From Aedes albopictus (taxonomy: Eukaryota; Arthropoda; Insecta; Diptera; Culicidae), in NCBI RefSeq assembly GCF_035046485.1, contig NC_085138.1:47589464-47653463 (forward strand): a DNA stretch of 64,000 bases, given 5' to 3'. The translations under genes and the position numbers were made by a program. How positions within the stretch are numbered: position 1 is the first letter of the stretch; every line of letters starts with the position of its first letter. The notes under the pieces are model-generated. The model was given only the letters and a program-made list of their open reading frames with translations, was not told the origin of the DNA and did not search any database. Shown one piece after another: positions 57,914 to 64,000 of the stretch.

Positions 57914-58834
57914 CAGGGGATAGACAAAATGATCGGGACAGGCAAAATTTTCACTTTTCAAAAAATGTTCAACTAGCTGTAACTTTGCTAAACGTGCATC
58001 AAATATTCTCAAATTTTCACTGTAAGTTGATCAACTAGTTGTGTATCAGTGAACAAAATTTGGAAAAGGTCGGGCTATTCTGCACAAAGTTATAAAGATT
58101 TTAGAAAAAGGTATAATTATCCGAGAGCCAACTTTGAGCTGTTATATCTCCGGATTCAATGAACCGAATGCAATGAAATTTTGACTATTCATGACTTATA
58201 TAATGAGCTTTGAAAAACGTTTGACACAACTTTAAATTATTAACAAGAGAAAAAGTTATAGCGGTTTTATTAATTTTAAAACTTTTTAGTAAATTGGTCT
58301 ATTTTTAATGTGCATCCCAATACTTTTTCTATTAATTGAAGGCTTTGTTGTTCCTTTCCCTCAAAACATATTTATATTCAAGACAACTAGAGGGAATTTA
58401 AATGAACTATAATCAGCATCTTGAATTTTGAAACGATGTTGAAGTTTTAGAAAATTTGGTGTTTTATTAGAAAAATAAACTAATCGTAATAATTTTCTTC
58501 CGTGTTGAGAATTTTAACTTGTGTCAAATGTTTTTCAAAGCTCATTATATAAGTCATGAATAGTCAAAATTTCATTGCATTCGGTTAATTGAATCCGGAG
58601 ATATAACAGCTCAAAGTTGGCTATCGGATAATTATACCTTTTTCTAAAATCTTTATAACTTTGTGCAGAATAGCCCGATCTTTTCCAAATTTTGTTCACT
58701 GATACACAACTAGTTGATCATCTTACAGTGAAAATTTGAGAATATTAGATGCACGTTTAGAAAAGTTACAGCTGGTTGAACATTTTTTGAAAAGTGAAAA
58801 TTTTGCCTGTCCCGATCATTTTGTCTATCCCCTG
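57914..58834. mobile_element. 921-bp foldback MITE flanked by TA (family member 2)
   Basis: The ends CAGGGGATAG and CTATCCCCTG are flanked by TA (57912-57913 and 58835-58836). The arms are about 350 bp, roughly 57914-58265 and 58480-58834, and nearly identical, with landmarks GATCGGGACAGGCAAAATTT, CAACTAGTTGTGTATCAGTG and GAGCTGTTATATCTCCGGAT. The element splits a decayed satellite unit. Its length and order of motifs parallel the 923-bp element at 12725-13647, so the two are probably distant members of one family. Confidence 0.9.
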
Positions 58835-61489
58835 TATCTGAAGGAATTATTAAAAAAAAAACTAAAAACTCTGAAAGACTTCTTGAAGTGATTCTCAGAG
58901 TAAACCTCCAGCCCCAGAGGCTTTATCAGACAAACTCTTGGAGGATTTTATGAAAGAATTGCTAGAGAATGTCATGGAACTTTACCTGGAGAAATTCCAG
59001 GTGATGCTTCTGGAAATTTTCTTTAAAAAAAAAGAGAAAAAAGTTTAAAAAAAAAGTTGACGAATTTCCCGTGTCATCAGAAAGAGTTCCCGGAATTTCT
59101 CGGTGGATTTTTTTGGAGAATTTCTTGGAAAGTGATCAGAAACAATCCAGGCTTGTTCCTGAAAAAAACTTAAAAGTATGGTTGGAAAACTTCTAGGATT
59201 GATATCTATCTAAAGGTATTTCCAAAAAAAAACTGAGATTTCTAGGAGCGATTCTATCAGAGAAAACCCCCAGAGGCTTTGCTAGACAAACTCTCGGAGG
59301 ATTTCACGAAAGATTTGCTAGAGATGGAGAAATTCCTAATGAAATTTCTGGAAAATTTCTTTTAAAATCTCAGAGAAAAAATTCAAGAACAAAAATTGAC
59401 GAGTTTTTCATATCAATAAAAGTATTTCTGGAGAATTGCCAGCATTTATCACTGAAGGAATTCAAAATAAACTGAAAATTCTGAAAGATTTTTCAAGTGA
59501 TTCTCAGAGGAAACCTTCAGTCTTTGCGAGAAAAACATTCGGAGGACATTATGAAAAAATTGCTAAAGAATTTCATGGAGAAATGGAGAAATTCTTGGTG
59601 AAGTTCCTGAAAAATTATTGAAAAATTCTCAGAGAAAAAAAAACAGAAAGAGCTCCCGGAATTTCCTTGGGAAAATTACCAGACAAAAATATGGGTTGAA
59701 TCCCCGAGTAAAAATCTTGAAAGTATTGCTGGAGAATTTCCAGGATTTATATCTGGAGGAATTTCTAAAAAAAAAATCCTAAAGAACTGAAAGATTTCTT
59801 GGAGTGATTCTCAGAGGAAATTCCCAGAAGCTTTGCCAGACATACTCTTGGAGGATTTAATAAAAATATTGCAAGAAAATTTCACGATTCAATACCAGAA
59901 GAACATCCTGGTAAAGTTTCTGGAAAATTTCTTGAAAAATTCCCCGAGAAAAATAAATCTCGAAAAAAATGTTTAAAATTTTCCCGTATTACCTTCAGCA
60001 AGAGTTCCCGGAATTTTCCGATAAAAAATCGGAAAATAAGTTGAACAAATTATCAGCAAAAATCCCGGTTGAATTGCTGAAACAAATCTCGAAAGTATTC
60101 CTGAAGAATTCCCAGGATTTAAATCTGGAGGAAGTTCTGAAAAAAATCTTAATGATTTCGTAGAGGAATCCCAAAGCCTTCAGATGAAACTTCTTTTTTT
60201 AATTTCTTGAAAAATTAAGAAAAATTTAAAAAAAAATCACTGAAGTTACCAGAAAAAAATCTCGAATGAATTCCCGAAGATTGAAATTGTTGCTAAAGAA
60301 TTGCCAGGATTTATGCCTGGAGGAATGTTCAAAAAAATCAAATAACTAAGCGATAGATTTCCTAGAAAGATTCTCAGGGAAACCTCCAAAGAATTCTCAG
60401 AGGAAAAAAATCTTCTAAAAATTGTTGACGAATTTTCAAGGAAAAGTCCTGGAATTTTTCCATTTTTACGAAATTTTCTTGAAAAAATTACCAAAAAAAG
60501 CTTTTTGAATTCCCGAAAAAAAATCTCGAAAGTATTGCTAGAGAATTTCAAGGATTTATATCTGGAAGAATTTCCAAAAAAGTCCTAAAAAACTCCGAAA
60601 AATTTCTTCGACTGATTCTCAGAGGAAACACCCAGACCCAGAAGGTGTGCCAGACAAACTTTCAGAGGATTTTATGACAAAAATGCCAGAGAATTTTACG
60701 ATTGAACACCTGAAGAACTTCCTGGTGAAGTTTCTGGAAATTTTCTTGAAAAACTCTCAGAGAAAAAAACAAGATGAATTCCCGGAATTTCCTAATACAA
60801 TTTATTGAAAGCTTCCTGGAAAAATAACCAGAAACCATCTCGGTCTTGTTTCCTTAAAAAATCTTAAAAGTATTTCTGAAGAATTTCCAGGGTTTAAATC
60901 TTATGAAATTTCAAAAAAAAATCAGAAAGACTTATTGGAGTGATTCGCAGAGAAATCCCCCAGTCGCGTTGACCGACAATCTGTCTAGGGATTTTATCAA
61001 AGAATTGTTAGAGAATTTGACTGATCAATTCCTGGTGGAGTTTTTTATAAAATTTCTTGAGAAATTCTCAGAAAAACTTTATGAAAAAAATGCTGGGAAT
61101 ATTTAAAATTTCTGGTAATTTTTTTCTAAATCCAAGAGAAAAAATCTTGAAGAAGTGGTTACGTCCGCATCTATACAACGAAAATGCTCAGAAATTCCTG
61201 AACCCCCAAAAAAATTCTTGAAAGTATTGTTGAAGAATTTCCTGGATTTGTATATGAAGGAGTTTCTAAATACTCCTGGTAGAGTTTCTAAAGGAGTTGC
61301 AGAGATATTTCTTGGAAGAATTTCCAGAGAAATTCCGGGAGTGTTTTCGAAATAATTGATAAAGAATTTCTCGCTTAAATTCGTAAAGAAATCTCCGGAT
61401 ATTTCTGATGGAGTTTACTATGGAACTTCTGAAGCAATACGGAAAGAAAATACTCATAATAATTTCGGAAAAATTTCCCAGATCAATTA

Positions 61490-63880
61490 CCCTGAAGGAA
61501 TTCCTGAAAATTCATAGTGGAATTTCTTAAGATTTTTTTTTATCTTTTATTATTGTGAATTTTAACTTAAGCTAATTATACACTTAATTTCTAAAGTTGT
61601 TTTTGAAGAAATTTGTGGAAAAAGTCTTGAAGGCATTCCGGAGATAATCTTAAAAAAGCGGAATTATACTTAGAGCCACACTTGTAGATTTCTGGTGGAG
61701 TTTGTGTAGGAATTTCTGCCTATTTTAAAGGAATTGCCATAAAATATCTCTGAGGAATTTCAGGAAATATTCTTAATAAGACTGCAAGATTTCTTGGGCC
61801 AATACATATAACATTTTCCAGAGATTCCTAGTAAAATTGTGATGGAATTCCAGTGAAATTGCTTTGGAGGAATATTTTTTATTGAAAGAATTCACAGAGC
61901 AAATTTTCAAAACTTTTCAAAATTTCAATTTTTTGAAAAAAAAAGAGAATTTTTCGAATGGAAACTTGGAGGAGCTCCCGGATATTTCCGATGGAATTTC
62001 TAATAGAAATCCTGACCAGATAGAATCTCAGAAAAGGAACTGAAATACATCTTGAAAAATAATCAGAGAAAAAACTGGAGGAGGTCTCAGAAACTCCTGA
62101 TACAAGTTTAGTTAAATTTCTTGAAAAAAAAACAAAACATCCATGTTGAATTCTAGATAAAAAAATCTTGAAAATATTGCTGGCGAATTTCCACAATTTA
62201 TGTCTGCAGGAATTTCCAAGTATTCCAAATAAAACTCTGAAGGATTTCTTGGAGAAAGTCAGGGAGGATTTTCGAAAAAATGCTCATCCAAACTAATATT
62301 TGGTGAAATTCCTGCTGGTAATATTTCTGAATGAATTTCAGAGAGATTTCTTTGGAAGAAATGCCAGAGAAAATGCAAAACAATTTTCGAAAACATGATG
62401 AAGCATTTCCCGCATCAATGCTTAGAGGAAACCCCGGATCCCGGATATTTCCGATTGAGTTTTCTTTGGAATTCCTGAAGCAATATTGAAAGAAAATGTC
62501 AGAGAAATTCCCTAAATAATTTCTGAAGAATTTCCCGGATCAATAGAAGGAAGAACCGAAGGAATTCCTGAACATTCATAGTGGAATTTCCAAAGCAATT
62601 TTTAAAGAAATATTTGGAAAACATCTTGAAGACATTGCGGAGCAATTCCTGGAAGTAATCTTAAAATCGGAATTATACTGATAGAACACCCACATAACCC
62701 TAGTGCAATTTTTGAAGGAATTTCTGCAGTTGTTTTAAAGGAATTGCCTTCAAATATCTCGGAGGAATTTCGGGAGACATTCTTTCAAAAAACTGCAGGT
62801 TTTTTTTACCAATACTCCTAAAATTTTCCAGAGATCCATAGTGAAATACTGATGTAATTCCTGTGAGATTCCTTTAGAGAAATATTTTTATAAACTTTTG
62901 AAAGAATTCACAGAGAATAATTTCGAAAATTTCCGTAATTCTGAATTTTTGAAAAATTGAAGTATTTTTACATTGATTTCTGGTAGAGCTCCCTGATATT
63001 CCGGATTCTCTAAGGGAACCCTCAGACCCAAAGCCTTTGTCAGACAAGCTCTCGAAGGTGTATATAAGAATTGATAGAGAATTTCACGATTCAATACCAA
63101 ATTCCAAATACTCCCAACAAAATTCTGAAAGATTTCTTGGAAAAATACCGGGAATGTTATCGATAAACTGCTCACCCAAGCTAATATTTGGAGAAATTCC
63201 TGAAAAGTGCTGGTAAAGTTTCTAAAGGAATTTCAGAGAGATTCCTTGGATGAATTTCCAGAAAAAATCCCGGAAGAAATTTCTAAAAGTTGATGAAAAA
63301 TTGTTCGTCTCGCATCAATGCTTAGAAGAATCCCCGAATATTGCCCAAGAAGTTTTCGATGGAATTCCTGCAGCAATTCGAGAAAAAAAATCTCGGAGAA
63401 ATTCCTAAAATGATTCCTGGAGAATTTCCCGGACGATTAGCTGAAGAAATTTCTGGAACTTCCTAGTGGAATTGCTAAAAACATTTTTGAAGAAATTTGT
63501 TCAAAAAATTCTTGATGACATCCCGGACAAATGTCTGGAGGTTATCTTAAAAAAGCGGTACTATACTTGGAGCTTCTTCTTGGGATTAACAATAAATGTG
63601 TCCGAAACGTCGGGTGAAAGCATAAGAATCCGTTTTTAATTAAAAGAGACTGGAAGCCATTACCCCGAATCAACTATCACAGTCGTATCTCTAAGAAAAT
63701 ATACTTGGAGCAACACCCGTAGATTTCTAGTGGAATTACTGAAGAAATTTCTGCATTTTTTTTAAGAAATTCCCATTAAATATCTTGGAGGAATTTCAGG
63801 AGAAATTCTTTCAAAAATCTGCAGGTTTTTGAACCCATACTTCCAAAAATTTTCAGAGATTCACATGTGATTTTAAGAGA
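61490..63880 (+). repeat. Long higher-order unit, about 0.9-1.1 kb, three copies
   Basis: The series CATAGTGGAATTTC, then GAAGAAATTTGT, then AAAGCGGAATTATACTT-like, then GTAGATTTCT-GTGGA, then GGAATTTCTGC, then AGGAATTTC-GGA, recurs with its GGAATTATACT-like landmark near 61660, 62660 and 63553. Spacing is irregular. Confidence 0.6.
63574..63699. mobile_element. 126-bp retroposed fragment with 12-bp target duplication
   Basis: TATACTTGGAGC occurs at 63562-63573 and identically at 63700-63711, flanking unrelated sequence that interrupts a satellite unit. The insert contains CCGAAACGTCGGGTGAAAG, wording typical of 3' regions of arthropod LINE or Penelope-like elements, and ends AAGAAAA on plus (or CCCAAGAAGAA on minus). 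It is too short for coding sequence. Orientation is uncertain. Confidence 0.8.
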
Positions 63881-64000
63881 ATTAACAAAAAAAATGCAAA
63901 ATTTTTAGAAATTCCGATTGAAAAATTGATGAAGTATTTCCCGTATTCATTCCTTGAAGATCTTCCGGAAATTCCTTATGGAATTTCTGACCTGATAAAA

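Larger units (their letters stand above)
56101..64000. repeat. Decayed satellite with higher-order units, continuing past the window edge
   Basis: About 7.9 kb of GGAGAATTTCC, TTTCTGGAAAATTTCTTG and GGATTTATATCTGGAGGAAT-like phrases. A longer unit of about 300-360 bp is visible: the phrase TTTGCCAGACAAACTCTTGG or close variants recurs near 56606, 57145, 58925, 59277, 59835 and 60645, each followed by GAGGATTTTATGAAAGAATT and preceded by TGATTCTCAGAGGAAA. From about 61490 a still longer unit near 0.9-1.1 kb takes over. No gene is visible. Two insertions are listed separately. Confidence 0.7.

Noticed and set aside
1..64000. Integrated viral sequence
   Set aside because: I looked for polymerase, capsid or glycoprotein-like frames and saw none. 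The only mobile coding sequence is transposase-like.

Overview
This window looks like mosquito genomic DNA, most likely from an Aedes species. It is AT-rich and repeat-dominated, and it carries a full-length tRNA-derived SINE that I recognise as Feilai of Aedes aegypti, still flanked by its target-site duplication. I found no intact host protein-coding gene. The window is probably intergenic or the inside of a very large intron. Almost every long open frame belongs to a simple satellite or a broken transposon.

The dominant theme is one family of 23-bp minisatellite. Six tandem blocks (22262-22640, 22641-23655, 25645-30428, 33956-35140, 35818-38666, 53541-55438) are made of 23-bp units that share a near-palindromic AATCC...GGATT core. 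Much older arrays at about 6725-11815 and 56100-64000, and probably 48420-52680, look like decayed relatives; a 23-bp spacing can still be followed in parts of the first. Block orientation changes along the window: minus for the first two, plus for the next three, minus for the last. The largest block contains an 897-bp higher-order duplication, exactly 39 units. Because 23 is not a multiple of 3 and the unit often has no stop codon, these arrays give artificial open frames of up to about 950 codons.

Mobile elements are layered between and inside the arrays. The most striking is a 6.33-kb foldback element (14799-21128) with a perfect 9-bp target duplication. It has arms that mirror each other base for base over at least 1.27 kb, blocks of roughly 145-bp subrepeats inside the arms, and a short core that holds a later MITE. 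A second composite element (about 40820-47726) has roughly 295-bp inverted termini and a broken transposase-like gene on the minus strand. One 1.93-kb element has jumped into its left terminus and one 965-bp element into its coding region. Smaller elements include two TA-flanked foldback elements of 923 and 921 bp that look like distant relatives, a 448-bp TA-flanked MITE, a 319-bp MITE inside the old satellite, hairpin elements at 43180-43410 and 50124-50535, and a 126-bp retroposed fragment with a perfect 12-bp duplication near the right end.

Between the repeats lie islands of less repetitive, visibly more GC-rich DNA (about 4440-5790, 21138-22240, 23656-24606, 31420-33950, 35141-35815, 38670-40060, 52690-53530, 55440-56100). 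They carry no convincing exon. They are the best places to look for conserved regulatory sequence of a neighbouring or surrounding gene.
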